Positions 46,016 through 53,780 of a DNA stretch of 64,000 nucleotides are shown one piece after another; positions within the stretch are counted from its first letter, which is position 1, and each line of letters opens with the position of its first letter. The notes under the pieces are model-generated. The model searched no databases. It had not been told where the DNA came from and worked only from the letters and a program-made list of their open reading frames with translations. This stretch comes from RUG13409 sp045546135. GTDB lineage: Bacteria > Bacillota > Clostridia > Peptostreptococcales > Anaerovoracaceae. The stretch covers positions 75,848 to 139,847 of the forward strand of contig JAZQCD010000006.1 of assembly GCA_045546135.1 (NCBI GenBank), given 5' to 3'. The translations under genes were made by a program, and so were the position numbers.

Positions 46016-46555
46016 ATGACACAATTCAGAGCAACAACTATTTGCTTAGTCAGAAGAAGTGCGGATGACATTGCCATCGCCGGAGACGGCCAGGTGACGA
46101 TGGGCGAGACCGCCATCATGAAAAACAATGCAAAAAAGATAAGAAAGATCTACAGAGACCAGGTGCTTTGCGGATTTGCAGGTTCTGTATCCGATGCATA
46201 TTCTCTCATGGAGAAATTCGAAAAGAAAATGGAAGAGTACAACGGCAATCTCAAAAGAGCTGCAGTTGCTCTTGCTCAGATGTGGAGACTCGATCAGGCA
46301 TCAAGAAATCTCGATGCTTTGATGCTGGTTGCAGACAAGGAGAGCGTGCTTGTTATCTCCGGCAACGGAGAGGTCATAGAACCTGATTATGATTACGTAG
46401 CCATAGGCTCAGGCGGAAACTACGCCTATGCTGCAGCTCACGCGCTTTATGATCACACAGACATGGATGCTGCTTCCATAGCAGAGGAAGCTCTTCATAT
46501 AGCTTCTGATATCTGCGTTTACACCAACAGCCACATCTCTGTAGAGAAACTGTAA
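46016..46555 (+). CDS. hslV: HslV (ClpQ) proteasome-like peptidase subunit
   Basis: A 179-residue peptidase that forms a dodecamer capped by HslU. It starts MTQFRATTICLVRR. In Escherichia the catalytic residue is the Thr after Met1. Here the aligned TT lies at residues 7-8 behind a six-residue leader, as in Bacillus ClpQ (CodW), which instead uses its own N-terminal residue. GDGQVTMG, GFAGSVSDAYSL and GSGGNYAYAA are canonical. GGGGG precedes the start. Confidence 0.95.
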   Translation: MTQFRATTICLVRRSADDIAIAGDGQVTMGETAIMKNNAKKIRKIYRDQVLCGFAGSVSDAYSLMEKFEKKMEEYNGNLKRAAVALAQMWRLDQASRNLDALMLVADKESVLVISGNGEVIEPDYDYVAIGSGGNYAYAAAHALYDHTDMDAASIAEEALHIASDICVYTNSHISVEKL

Positions 46556-46578
46556 TACTTTTGGAAAGAGGTATATCA

Positions 46579-47991
46579 ATGGCAACAGAATTCAAAAACA
46601 TGACTCCAAAGGAAATAGTTGAGGAGCTTGATAAATATATAATCGGACAGGACAGCGCAAAACGATCAGTGGCAGTTGCTCTTCGTAACCGCTACAGAAG
46701 AAGCCTTGTACCTGAAGAAATAAGGGACGAGATCACACCAAAGAACATACTTATGATGGGACCTACAGGCGTAGGTAAGACAGAGATCGCAAGAAGACTT
46801 GCAAAGCTCATGGACGCTCCTTTCATCAAGATCGAAGCTACCAAGTTCACAGAAGTCGGATATGTGGGCAGAGACGTTGAATCCATCATCAGAGACCTTA
46901 TGGAAGCATCCATGCGCGTTACAAAGCAAAAGCATATGGATGAAAAATATGAAGTCGCAAAGGACATAGCAGAAGAAAAGATCATCGAAGCTATAATCCC
47001 GGGAAAGAACAAGCCAAACCAGGGTGTAAAGAATCCGTTCTCAGCTCTTATGGGCGGCGGACAGGCCACATATAACCAGACAAATGAGAAGGTCGAAACA
47101 CCTGAAGAAGACAGCGATGTCCTCCTTGCAAGAGACCAGGTAAGGCAGCAATTAAAGGACGGTCTTCTTGAAGACCAGTATATCGAGATCGATGTCATCG
47201 AGCAGCCAAAGGACAATACTCTTGATGTCAATGGCGGCGGTACCATCCAGATCGGAAGCATTTTCGGAAATATGATGCCTCCAAAGACAAAGAAGAGAAA
47301 AGTAAAAGTCCAAGAGGCAAGAAAGATCCTTATCGAGCAGGAAGCATCAAAACTCATCGATATGGACCAGGTCCAGTCCGAAGCTCTTGAAAACTGCGAG
47401 CAAAACGGTATAGTCTTCCTCGACGAGATAGACAAGATCGCAAACAGTGGCAACTATCACGGAGGCGCAGACGTATCCCGTGAAGGCGTTCAGCGTGACA
47501 TCCTCCCAATAGTTGAAGGAAGTGTAGTAAATACAAAATACGGTCCAATCAAGACAGACCACATCCTCTTTATAGGGGCAGGAGCTTTTTCAGTATCAAA
47601 ACCAACGGATCTCATTCCGGAACTTCAGGGACGTTTCCCTGTAAGAGTCGAACTAGAGAGCCTTACAAAAGAAGACTTTAAGCGAATTCTTCTTGAGCCG
47701 CACAATGCTCTTACAAAGCAGCATGCAGCCCTCATGGAGACAGAAGGTGTAAAGGTCAGTTTCACAGACGATGCCATAGAAGAGATCGCATCCATGGCCA
47801 GCATTATGAACGAGCAGACCGAAAACATCGGAGCAAGAAGGCTTCACACCATTATGGAAAAGCTCTTTGAAGAAATATCCTTCAACCTGCCTGATCCATC
47901 CATAACAGAAGTGACCATCGACGCTTCCTATGTAAGGAGCAAATTCGATGAAGTCATTAAGCAAGATGATATCGAAAAATATATACTGTAA
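46579..47991 (+). CDS. hslU: HslU (ClpY) ATPase subunit
   Basis: A 470-residue AAA+ unfoldase. Walker A is GPTGVGKTEIARRL, Walker B is IVFLDEIDKIA and the pore segment is near GYVGRDVES. The I domain (about 105-240) is charged. The C-terminus EKYIL inserts into HslV. ATG 46579 follows AGAGGT; a TTG at 46561 overlaps it. It is last in the topA-hslV-hslU unit and is followed by a terminator. Confidence 0.96.
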   Translation: MATEFKNMTPKEIVEELDKYIIGQDSAKRSVAVALRNRYRRSLVPEEIRDEITPKNILMMGPTGVGKTEIARRLAKLMDAPFIKIEATKFTEVGYVGRDVESIIRDLMEASMRVTKQKHMDEKYEVAKDIAEEKIIEAIIPGKNKPNQGVKNPFSALMGGGQATYNQTNEKVETPEEDSDVLLARDQVRQQLKDGLLEDQYIEIDVIEQPKDNTLDVNGGGTIQIGSIFGNMMPPKTKKRKVKVQEARKILIEQEASKLIDMDQVQSEALENCEQNGIVFLDEIDKIANSGNYHGGADVSREGVQRDILPIVEGSVVNTKYGPIKTDHILFIGAGAFSVSKPTDLIPELQGRFPVRVELESLTKEDFKRILLEPHNALTKQHAALMETEGVKVSFTDDAIEEIASMASIMNEQTENIGARRLHTIMEKLFEEISFNLPDPSITEVTIDASYVRSKFDEVIKQDDIEKYIL

Positions 47992-48011
47992 TTTGATCAC
48001 AGATCTAAAGG

Positions 48012-48038
48012 TCCGGCTGTTTGGCAGCCGGATCTTTT
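48012..48038 (+). terminator. Intrinsic terminator after hslU
   Basis: TCCGGCTG (48012-48019) pairs with CAGCCGGA (48025-48032) over TTTGG, followed by TCTTTT. It closes the CIRCE-controlled operon 20 bases after hslU. Confidence 0.8.
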
Positions 48039-48167
48039 GATATTTTTGGATCACAGGAGAACAATGCCTTATTCGATGTGTTTGCTTGAAGGAAACTAAT
48101 CATATATAATTGAACAGAGTTAATACTTAGGTCATTTTTAAATGCTTACAATAATATGGGTGAATCA

Positions 48168-49454
48168 ATGCTTGAATTTGATGATGATAACAATGTGATC
48201 TCTCAGGACTGTCCAAGGGCTGTTCTTGTCGGCGTGAGTCTTGGCGAGGACATTACATACTCCATGGAAGAACTCACAGGGCTTGCGGAAGCTGCAGGTA
48301 TAAAGGTCGCTGCACAGATGACCCAAAACGTGGACAGGATCAATGCCGGTACATATGTTGGAACAGGCAAACTCGAAGAACTTGCTGAATACTGCAAAAA
48401 CGATGATATAGACTTGGTCATATTCAACGATGAACTTTCAGGTATGCAGCTTAGAAATATAGAGGATGCCTGCGATACTAAAGTTATTGACAGGACCATA
48501 CTAATACTGGATATATTCGCATCAAGAGCAACGAGCGCAGAAGGCAAACTTCAAGTAGAGCTTGCTCAGCTTTCATATAGGATGCCAAGACTCCTTGGAT
48601 TCGGGAGATCCTTATCAAGGCTTGGAGGCGGTATTGGTACAAGGGGTCCAGGCGAAACCAAACTTGAGACCGACAGAAGGCATATCCAAAAGAGGATGGA
48701 CCAGATAAAGTCGGAAATAAAGGAGCTAAACAGTACAAGGGCAACCAAGAAAGCGAAAAGAGACAAGTCAGAGATACCTGTCGTAGCTCTCGTTGGATAT
48801 ACAAACAGCGGCAAATCATCCATAATGAATGCGCTTCTTAAAGCAGAGGAAAGAGATGAAAAGACAGTATTCGAAAAGAATATGCTTTTTGCAACTCTCG
48901 ATACTGCCCAGCGCCTCATAACTCTTGATGATAAGAAGAGTTTCATACTCGTCGATACTGTCGGCTTTGTCAGCAAACTTCCTCATACTCTTGTATCTGC
49001 GTTCAAATCGACTCTCGAGGAAGCGGTCGATGCCGATCTTCTTGTCCAGGTAGTCGATGCATCATACGAAGGAAAAGACTTCTATATCGATGTTACGAAC
49101 TCGGTACTCAAGGAACTTGGCGCCGAAGGAAAACCGATGATCATGGCATTCAACAAGTGCGATCTGCTTCCTGAAAGACCGAGCACAGTAGGCTATGGGC
49201 AGGACTGCTTGACTATGTCAGCAAAAACAGGAGAAGGCCTTGATGATCTCCTGAATATGATCAAATCAAAAATATTCGCTCAGACGAAAGTAGTGACACT
49301 TTTGATACCTTTTTCCGATGGATCGGTATTGAGCTCTATAATAGGCAAAAATAAGCCTTTGGAGACCGAATACCTAGGTGAGGGGACAAAGATAAAGGTT
49401 GAACTATCTGCAGCCGATATATCAAGGTATGCGAAGTACATCATAAGCGAATGA
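48168..49454 (+). CDS. hflX: HflX ribosome-associated GTPase
   Basis: A 428-residue GTPase that binds the 50S subunit and splits stalled ribosomes after heat or antibiotic stress. The N-terminal nucleotide-binding domain has NAGTYVGTGKLEELA and RPRLLGFGRSLSRLGGG-like segment; the G domain has GYTNSGKSS (G1), DTVGF (G3) and NKCD (G4). ATG 48168 is preceded by GGTGA; ATG 48156 is an alternative. It follows the hslU terminator and is a separate unit. Confidence 0.93.
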   Translation: MLEFDDDNNVISQDCPRAVLVGVSLGEDITYSMEELTGLAEAAGIKVAAQMTQNVDRINAGTYVGTGKLEELAEYCKNDDIDLVIFNDELSGMQLRNIEDACDTKVIDRTILILDIFASRATSAEGKLQVELAQLSYRMPRLLGFGRSLSRLGGGIGTRGPGETKLETDRRHIQKRMDQIKSEIKELNSTRATKKAKRDKSEIPVVALVGYTNSGKSSIMNALLKAEERDEKTVFEKNMLFATLDTAQRLITLDDKKSFILVDTVGFVSKLPHTLVSAFKSTLEEAVDADLLVQVVDASYEGKDFYIDVTNSVLKELGAEGKPMIMAFNKCDLLPERPSTVGYGQDCLTMSAKTGEGLDDLLNMIKSKIFAQTKVVTLLIPFSDGSVLSSIIGKNKPLETEYLGEGTKIKVELSAADISRYAKYIISE

Positions 49455-49584
49455 GCTCCTTTTTGCTATTGATCTTTTAAATTGCAGCGAGTCTGATTTG
49501 ACAGAACATCACCTATGTTTTAGTGATCGGATATTCAAGCCAGGTCAAAATGTATTTATTCGAGTTTGTAGTTACCATTATACG

Positions 49585-50184
49585 ATGATCAGATTTACTA
49601 CCATCGAAAAACAAGCAGAAGCTGAAGAGGTGATCGAAAGATCCCGCTTTATTGCTCACATAAAAAGGACAGATACAAGGGAGGAAGCGGACTCTTTTAT
49701 TGCTGATATCAAAAAGCAATACAAAGATGCAACTCACAATGTACCTGCTTTTGTAATAGGAGAAAAGCAGGATATCCAGTGGGCTTCTGACGACGGAGAA
49801 CCAAGCGGTACTTCCGGCGCTCCTATGCTTCAAATGCTTGTAAAAGAGGGTCTTACTAATGTAACAGTGGTTGTGACAAGATATTTTGGCGGTATCAAAC
49901 TTGGTACAGGAGGGCTTGTCAGAGCATATACAGGCGTCCTTAGACTTGCTTTAGAAAAGGCGGGTAGATTTGTCGTAAGAGATACAAAAAGCATCAAGAT
50001 AAGAGTTCCATACTCTCTGCTTACGAAAATTCAAAAAAATGCTGAAGACTTAAAGTATGTCATAGAAGATATCGAGTACAGCGATGAACTTCTTCTTACT
50101 TTATCATTTGAACCTGAGGAGGAAGAAAGGATCATATCCTGGTTTACTGATATAACTCAAGGCAAATTGGTGTTCAGTGAATAA
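49585..50184 (+). CDS. YigZ/IMPACT family protein
   Basis: A 199-residue protein. The N-terminal Impact domain has RSRFIAHIKRTDT, DATHNVPAFVIG, DDGEPSGTSGAPML and VVVTRYFGGIKLGTGGLVRAY; a short C-terminal ferredoxin-like domain follows. The family is related to eukaryotic IMPACT, and in Escherichia one member shows proline dipeptidase activity. The open frame extends to TTG 49498, but homologs begin near ATG 49585. The gap 50185-50512 holds a GC-rich hairpin (50263-50279). Confidence 0.85.
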   Translation: MIRFTTIEKQAEAEEVIERSRFIAHIKRTDTREEADSFIADIKKQYKDATHNVPAFVIGEKQDIQWASDDGEPSGTSGAPMLQMLVKEGLTNVTVVVTRYFGGIKLGTGGLVRAYTGVLRLALEKAGRFVVRDTKSIKIRVPYSLLTKIQKNAEDLKYVIEDIEYSDELLLTLSFEPEEEERIISWFTDITQGKLVFSE

Positions 50185-50262
50185 CAAAGAGTTTTTTATA
50201 GTCGTTATCTGAAAATGACCCTGTGCATCGATCAGAATGTCAATATCTATCCATAGCGTTAT

Positions 50263-50279
50263 GTGGGGCTCCGCCCCAC
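50263..50279. repeat. GC-rich palindromic hairpin
   Basis: GTGGGGC-TCC-GCCCCAC, a perfect 7-bp hairpin followed by GCCCC. Such elements occur as dispersed palindromes in Clostridia. It has no T-run, so it is a poor terminator. Confidence 0.4.
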
Positions 50280-50512
50280 GCCCCGTGCTGATTAAAGGGC
50301 AAATAAAGCTTTACTTTCGCCTTGCCTGTGTTGTATTTTTAGTACCTGTTACCACTATGCGCAGCATAAAGATATCAAATGTCAGACTTTGATCACAGAC
50401 CTGATTCATCACTGCGGAGGGGTATTCTGATTGTATTTTGTCCTGCTGAACTCATGTTCAAGATTGCGATAAAAAAAGAGTTAGAATAGGTGAAAAAATC
50501 AAAAAAAGAGAC

Positions 50513-50544
50513 TTGACAAATTGGGGTTTACCCTTTAATATAAT
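50513..50544 (+). promoter_or_regulatory. Promoter of the 15-gene tRNA operon
   Basis: A perfect TTGACA (50513-50518) followed by TAATATAAT (50536-50544). TAATAT at 17 bases or TATAAT at 20 bases can be the -10. tRNA-Val starts 34 bases later. Confidence 0.7.
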
Positions 50545-50577
50545 CAAGTGCGTCGGATAAATAGCGATGTGCTTCTA

Positions 50578-50654
50578 GGGCGTATAGCTCAGTTGGTTAG
50601 AGCACCTGCCTTACAAGCAGGGGGTCATAGGTTCGAGTCCTATTACGCCCACCA
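50578..50654 (+). tRNA. tRNA-Val (TAC)
   Basis: Cloverleaf of 77 bases with anticodon loop CTTACAA, and encoded CCA. First gene of the array. Confidence 0.95.
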
Positions 50655-50669
50655 AGAAACTTTATTTGC

Positions 50670-50746
50670 GGCCCGGTAGTTCAGTTGGTTAGAATGCCAG
50701 CCTGTCACGCTGGAGGTCACCGGTTCGAGCCCGGTTCGGGTCGCCA
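50670..50746 (+). tRNA. tRNA-Asp (GTC)
   Basis: 77 bases, acceptor GGCCCGG with TCGGGTC, anticodon loop CTGTCAC, encoded CCA. Confidence 0.95.
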
Positions 50747-50774
50747 CTTTGCTTTTTGAAAACTTAATATATAT

Positions 50775-50849
50775 GCTGGCGTGGCTCAATGGCAGAGCAG
50801 CTGATTTGTAATCAGCAGGTTGTTGGTTCGACTCCGATCGCCAGCTCCA
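50775..50849 (+). tRNA. tRNA-Thr (TGT)
   Basis: 75 bases, acceptor GCTGGCG with CGCCAGC, anticodon loop TTTGTAA, encoded CCA. Confidence 0.94.
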
Positions 50850-50856
50850 ATTTTGT

Positions 50857-50941
50857 GGAGGGATTCCCGAGTGGCCAAAGGGGGTGGACTGTAAATCCAT
50901 TAGCTGAGCTTTCGATGGTTCGAATCCATCTCCCTCCACCA
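50857..50941 (+). tRNA. tRNA-Tyr (GTA)
   Basis: 85 bases, class II with a long variable arm, acceptor GGAGGGA with TCCCTCC, anticodon loop CTGTAAA. Confidence 0.94.
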
Positions 50942-50961
50942 AAATTATTTTAATCATGTAT

Positions 50962-51036
50962 GCGGAAGTGGCTCAGGGGTAGAGCATCGCCTTGCCAAGG
51001 CGAGGGTCGCGAGTTCGAATCTCGTCTTCCGCTCCA
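50962..51036 (+). tRNA. tRNA-Gly (GCC)
   Basis: 75 bases, acceptor GCGGAAG with CTTCCGC, anticodon loop TTGCCAA, encoded CCA. Confidence 0.95.
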
Positions 51037-51042
51037 ATTTAT

Positions 51043-51116
51043 GCGGATGTAGTTCAATGGTAGAACTTCAGCCTTCCAAGCTGATAGCGTGAGTTCGATT
51101 CTCATCATCCGCTCCA
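51043..51116 (+). tRNA. tRNA-Gly (TCC)
   Basis: 74 bases, acceptor GCGGATG with CATCCGC, anticodon loop CTTCCAA, encoded CCA. A second glycine isoacceptor next to the first. Confidence 0.95.
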
Positions 51117-51157
51117 ATTTTTTTTGAACTGCGTCTAATGTCGCATGGTATCAGCGT

Positions 51158-51234
51158 GGGTCCGTAGCTCAGCTGGATAGAGCAACGGCCTTCTAAGCCG
51201 TGTGTCTTGGGTTCGAATCCCAACGGGCTCACCA
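51158..51234 (+). tRNA. tRNA-Arg (TCT)
   Basis: 77 bases, acceptor GGGTCCG with CGGGCTC, anticodon loop CTTCTAA, encoded CCA. Confidence 0.94.
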
Positions 51235-51241
51235 CACTTTT

Positions 51242-51316
51242 TGGGGTATAGCCAAGCGGTAAGGCAGCGGGTTTTGATCCCGCCATTCGTAGGTTCAAAT
51301 CCTGCTACCCCAGCCA
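51242..51316 (+). tRNA. tRNA-Gln (TTG)
   Basis: 75 bases, acceptor TGGGGTA with TACCCCA, anticodon loop TTTTGAT, encoded CCA. Confidence 0.94.
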
Positions 51317-51322
51317 ATGTAT

Positions 51323-51398
51323 GACTCATTAGCTCAGGCGGTAGAGCACTTGACTTTTAATCAAGGTGTCCGGAGTTCGAGTCTCCGATGAGTCACCA
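51323..51398 (+). tRNA. tRNA-Lys (TTT)
   Basis: 76 bases, acceptor GACTCAT with ATGAGTC, anticodon loop CTTTTAA, encoded CCA. Confidence 0.95.
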
Positions 51399-51421
51399 TT
51401 TTTTTAACACCAAACTGGTAC

Positions 51422-51510
51422 GGAGAGGTGTCCGAGCGGTTTAAGGAGCTAGTCTTGAAAACTAGTGATGCAGCAATGCACCGTGGGTTCGAATCCCACT
51501 CTCTCCGCCA
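51422..51510 (+). tRNA. tRNA-Ser (TGA)
   Basis: 89 bases, class II, anticodon loop CTTGAAA, long variable arm, discriminator G, encoded CCA. Confidence 0.94.
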
Positions 51511-51524
51511 TTTTTTCAGCAAAC

Positions 51525-51616
51525 GGAGAAGTACTCAAGAGGCTGAAGAGGACGGTTTGCTAAACCGTTAGGGTTCGTATAGGGCCGCATGGGTTCGAAT
51601 CCCATCTTCTCCGCCA
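51525..51616 (+). tRNA. tRNA-Ser (GCT)
   Basis: 92 bases, class II, anticodon loop TTGCTAA, long variable arm, encoded CCA. Confidence 0.94.
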
Positions 51617-51634
51617 CATTTTGGATAACCGCGT

Positions 51635-51710
51635 AGGGGTATAGCTCAGCTGGTAGAGCAGTGGTCTCCAAAACCACGTGCCCAGGGTTCGAATCCTTGT
51701 GCCCCTGCCA
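51635..51710 (+). tRNA. tRNA-Trp (CCA)
   Basis: 76 bases, acceptor AGGGGTA with TGCCCCT, anticodon loop CTCCAAA, encoded CCA end. Confidence 0.94.
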
Positions 51711-51716
51711 CATTTT

Positions 51717-51793
51717 CGGGGTGTGGCGCAGTTTGGTAGCGCGCCTGCTTTGGGAGCAGGAGGCCTAGGGTTCAAATCCCTACACCCCGACCA
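51717..51793 (+). tRNA. tRNA-Pro (TGG)
   Basis: 77 bases, acceptor CGGGGTG with CACCCCG, anticodon loop TTTGGGA, encoded CCA. Confidence 0.95.
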
Positions 51794-51803
51794 AGATATA
51801 GTC

Positions 51804-51880
51804 GGGCCTTTAGCTCAGTTGGTCAGAGCAACCGGCTCATAACCGGTGTGTCCCGGGTTCAAGTCCCTGAAGGCCCACCA
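51804..51880 (+). tRNA. tRNA-Met elongator (CAT), or tRNA-Ile2
   Basis: 77 bases, acceptor GGGCCTT with AAGGCCC, anticodon loop CTCATAA. The fully paired acceptor rules out the initiator. A CAT anticodon could also be lysidine-modified to read AUA (Ile2); its body (GGGCCTTTAGCTC) resembles both types. Confidence 0.75.
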
Positions 51881-51885
51881 TATAC

Positions 51886-51961
51886 GCCCAGATAGCTCAG
51901 TCGGTAGAGCAGGGGACTGAAAATCCCCGTGTCACTGGTTCAATTCCGGTTCTGGGCACCA
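51886..51961 (+). tRNA. tRNA-Phe (GAA)
   Basis: 76 bases, acceptor GCCCAGA with TCTGGGC, anticodon loop CTGAAAA, encoded CCA. Last gene of the array. Confidence 0.95.
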
Positions 51962-51970
51962 CCCAATGGA

Positions 51971-52008
51971 AATGAACACTTTTGAGATTTCAAAGTGTTC
52001 ATTTTTTT
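51971..52008 (+). terminator. Intrinsic terminator of the 15-gene tRNA operon
   Basis: A perfect 12-bp stem (AATGAACACTTT with AAAGTGTTCATT), a 9-base loop and seven T. It starts 10 bases after tRNA-Phe. The gap 52009-52302 beyond it holds no gene. Confidence 0.9.
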
Positions 52009-52077
52009 GTATTTAAAAGCAATTTTAAAATCTCCGCTCTATATTATGCTTTACGTAACAGAGGTAATGCATTTCGG

Positions 52078-52101
52078 CTTATAGGACAAAACGTGTTGGT
52101 A
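52078..52101 (+). repeat. Dispersed 24-bp repeat, copy 2
   Basis: The same 24 bases as at 36241-36264 on the other strand, lying 70 bases after the terminator of the second tRNA operon. Both copies sit just beyond tRNA-operon terminators. Confidence 0.75.
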
Positions 52102-52302
52102 AAAATGACTTAATTCGATACGAACTCAGTATGAAAATTCTTGTTTTTAAAGTTTAATATTTAGTCTTATAAGAACAGAAGTTTAGGATTTAAGCTCCTG
52201 ATTCTATAGGATAAATAGAGGATGGGGATTTTGATTTTAATTAGAAATATTGTATAATCAGTTATAGGTAGTTTTCGATCTTTGTTATAAGGAGGAAACG
52301 GT

Positions 52303-53571
52303 ATGAGAGTCAAAAGAATATTTGCTTTATTTTTAGCATTGGCGATGATCTTTACTCTTGCTGCTTGCGGCAAGAAGGAAGATCCTCCAAAAACTGAAAC
52401 TGTTACAGTTTCTTTCGATACAGACGGAGGAGATGAAGTACCTTCTCAGGTCATTTCAAAAGGAGGCGCTGTGGTTAAACCTGCAACTCCTAAAAAATCA
52501 GGATATATCTTTGATTCATGGGTTTTGGACGGAAAAACCTATGAATTCGGAACTGCAGTAAACAGCGATATCACGCTTAAAGCTAAATGGGTCGATCCTA
52601 ATGAGAACAATCCCGGAGGTGGTTCCGGGGGTTCGGGCGGTTCAGAAGGCAGCTCAGGAGGATCAGGAGGCTCCGGCGGTTCCGGCTCCGGTGAAGGCGG
52701 TTCAGGTGGTTCTGGTTCAGGCGGTTCAGGTGGTTCGGGCTCCGGTGGAAGTACAGAAACAGTCAATTGCGACAGTCTGTCATGGGTCAACGGATGGTAC
52801 TGGGTACAGGTCCTCTGCGATGGAGACCCTGAGGTTAGCGTATCTCCCGAATCTGCAAGAGCAAATCTTAAGTTCACTTCCTCAGATCCATCAATTGCAA
52901 CCGTTAATGACAAGGGAATTGTTCACGGAGTAAAGCCCGGCAATGTTACGATCACAGTCAAATGCGGAGACAAATCTGCATCGCTTCCGCTTGAAGTAAG
53001 GCCTGATCCTAACGGAGCTATCACACTTAATACAGACCATATAGTTATCGACTTCAATACCCAGGATGGTTACAACGGTCTAAAGATAAAGCAGGGCGAA
53101 TTTGACATTTCCTGCGATCAGGTGACCTTGACATCAGACAACGAATCAGTAGCATATGTTCATTCTGATGGATATATTGCTGCAATTGGCCTTGGACATG
53201 CAGTCATAACAGCGACAAGCAAGACAGGTGTCACAGCTAAGGCTGATGTCTATGTAACAGGCACGATCATTAGAGCTTATTACATGGGCGAAGAACTGAA
53301 TCACAACATGACCTTCTTAAAAGGTGGAACATATCAGATAAGCATAGTCGAAGATTCTTTCTATGATTATGGTCTTTCAAAGGAAATGCCTATTTCCGAG
53401 AGATGCGCGATCGATGCATATCCTGTGATACAGTTCCAACAGATCGCAGGGCAGCCATATGGAGACATGCAGATAAAAACAGACGCTGAATCAGGAAGTT
53501 ACTATCTTGTTACCTTCGTAGATTCGGTATCCGGCAGAAGGACACCTTCATACTCTATTTTGGTCAAGTAA
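52303..53571 (+). CDS. Secreted lipoprotein with Listeria-Bacteroides repeat and Ig-like domains
   Basis: A 422-residue lipoprotein. Signal peptide RVKRIFALFLALAMIF and lipobox LAAC (Cys22) anchor it outside the cell. Residues 30-97 form a Listeria-Bacteroides (Flg_new) repeat (VSFDTDGGDEVPS, GYIFDSWVLDG). Residues 103-150 are a Gly/Ser-only linker. Two Ig-like segments follow: SDPSIATVNDKGIVHGVKPG (Big_2-type, about 188-230) and a second with NESVAYVHSDGYIAAI. AAGGAGG sets the start. A surface adhesin or binding role is plausible but unproven. Confidence 0.8.
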   Translation: MRVKRIFALFLALAMIFTLAACGKKEDPPKTETVTVSFDTDGGDEVPSQVISKGGAVVKPATPKKSGYIFDSWVLDGKTYEFGTAVNSDITLKAKWVDPNENNPGGGSGGSGGSEGSSGGSGGSGGSGSGEGGSGGSGSGGSGGSGSGGSTETVNCDSLSWVNGWYWVQVLCDGDPEVSVSPESARANLKFTSSDPSIATVNDKGIVHGVKPGNVTITVKCGDKSASLPLEVRPDPNGAITLNTDHIVIDFNTQDGYNGLKIKQGEFDISCDQVTLTSDNESVAYVHSDGYIAAIGLGHAVITATSKTGVTAKADVYVTGTIIRAYYMGEELNHNMTFLKGGTYQISIVEDSFYDYGLSKEMPISERCAIDAYPVIQFQQIAGQPYGDMQIKTDAESGSYYLVTFVDSVSGRRTPSYSILVK

Positions 53572-53611
53572 TATATCTGCCCGAGCGAGATAGATCATTC
53601 CGGTGTATCAG

Positions 53612-53699
53612 CAAAGATCTTTTACGCTGATGCAGTGTATTCAATCGACAAAGACCTTTTACGCTGATGCAGTGTATTTGATGCTGATGCAGTGTATTT
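53612..53699. repeat. Direct repeats with core GCTGATGCAGTGTATT
   Basis: The 16-base core occurs at 53626-53641, 53663-53678 and 53683-53698. The first two share a longer arm (AAAGAxCTTTTAC). They lie between the lipoprotein stop and the TPR gene promoter. Confidence 0.75.
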
Positions 53700-53717
53700 A
53701 ATCTGATTTACTTAATT

Positions 53718-53751
53718 ATGTGCATTTGGTATAATTATAACAAATGCACAT
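53718..53751 (+). promoter_or_regulatory. Inverted repeat enclosing the -10 box of the TPR gene
   Basis: ATGTGCATTTG (53718-53728) and CAAATGCACAT (53741-53751) are perfect partners, and the loop holds TATAAT (53730-53735). A weak TTTACT lies 17 bases upstream. It could be an operator over the promoter, or a terminator hairpin, since TTTTT follows. Confidence 0.55.
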
Positions 53752-53780
53752 TTTTAAGTGTTTTTGTAGAGGTTGATATT

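Noticed and set aside
46692..47453. 253-codon frame on the minus strand
   Set aside because: It is antisense to hslU, whose protein is fully conserved; the long frame comes from that gene's codon bias.
50643..51775. Several 64-104 codon minus-strand frames
   Set aside because: They lie across tRNA genes and are chance frames in structural RNA sequence.
52614..52752. Gly/Ser-rich minisatellite as a separate repeat element
   Set aside because: It is the linker of the lipoprotein and stays in frame; no sign of independent repeat behaviour.
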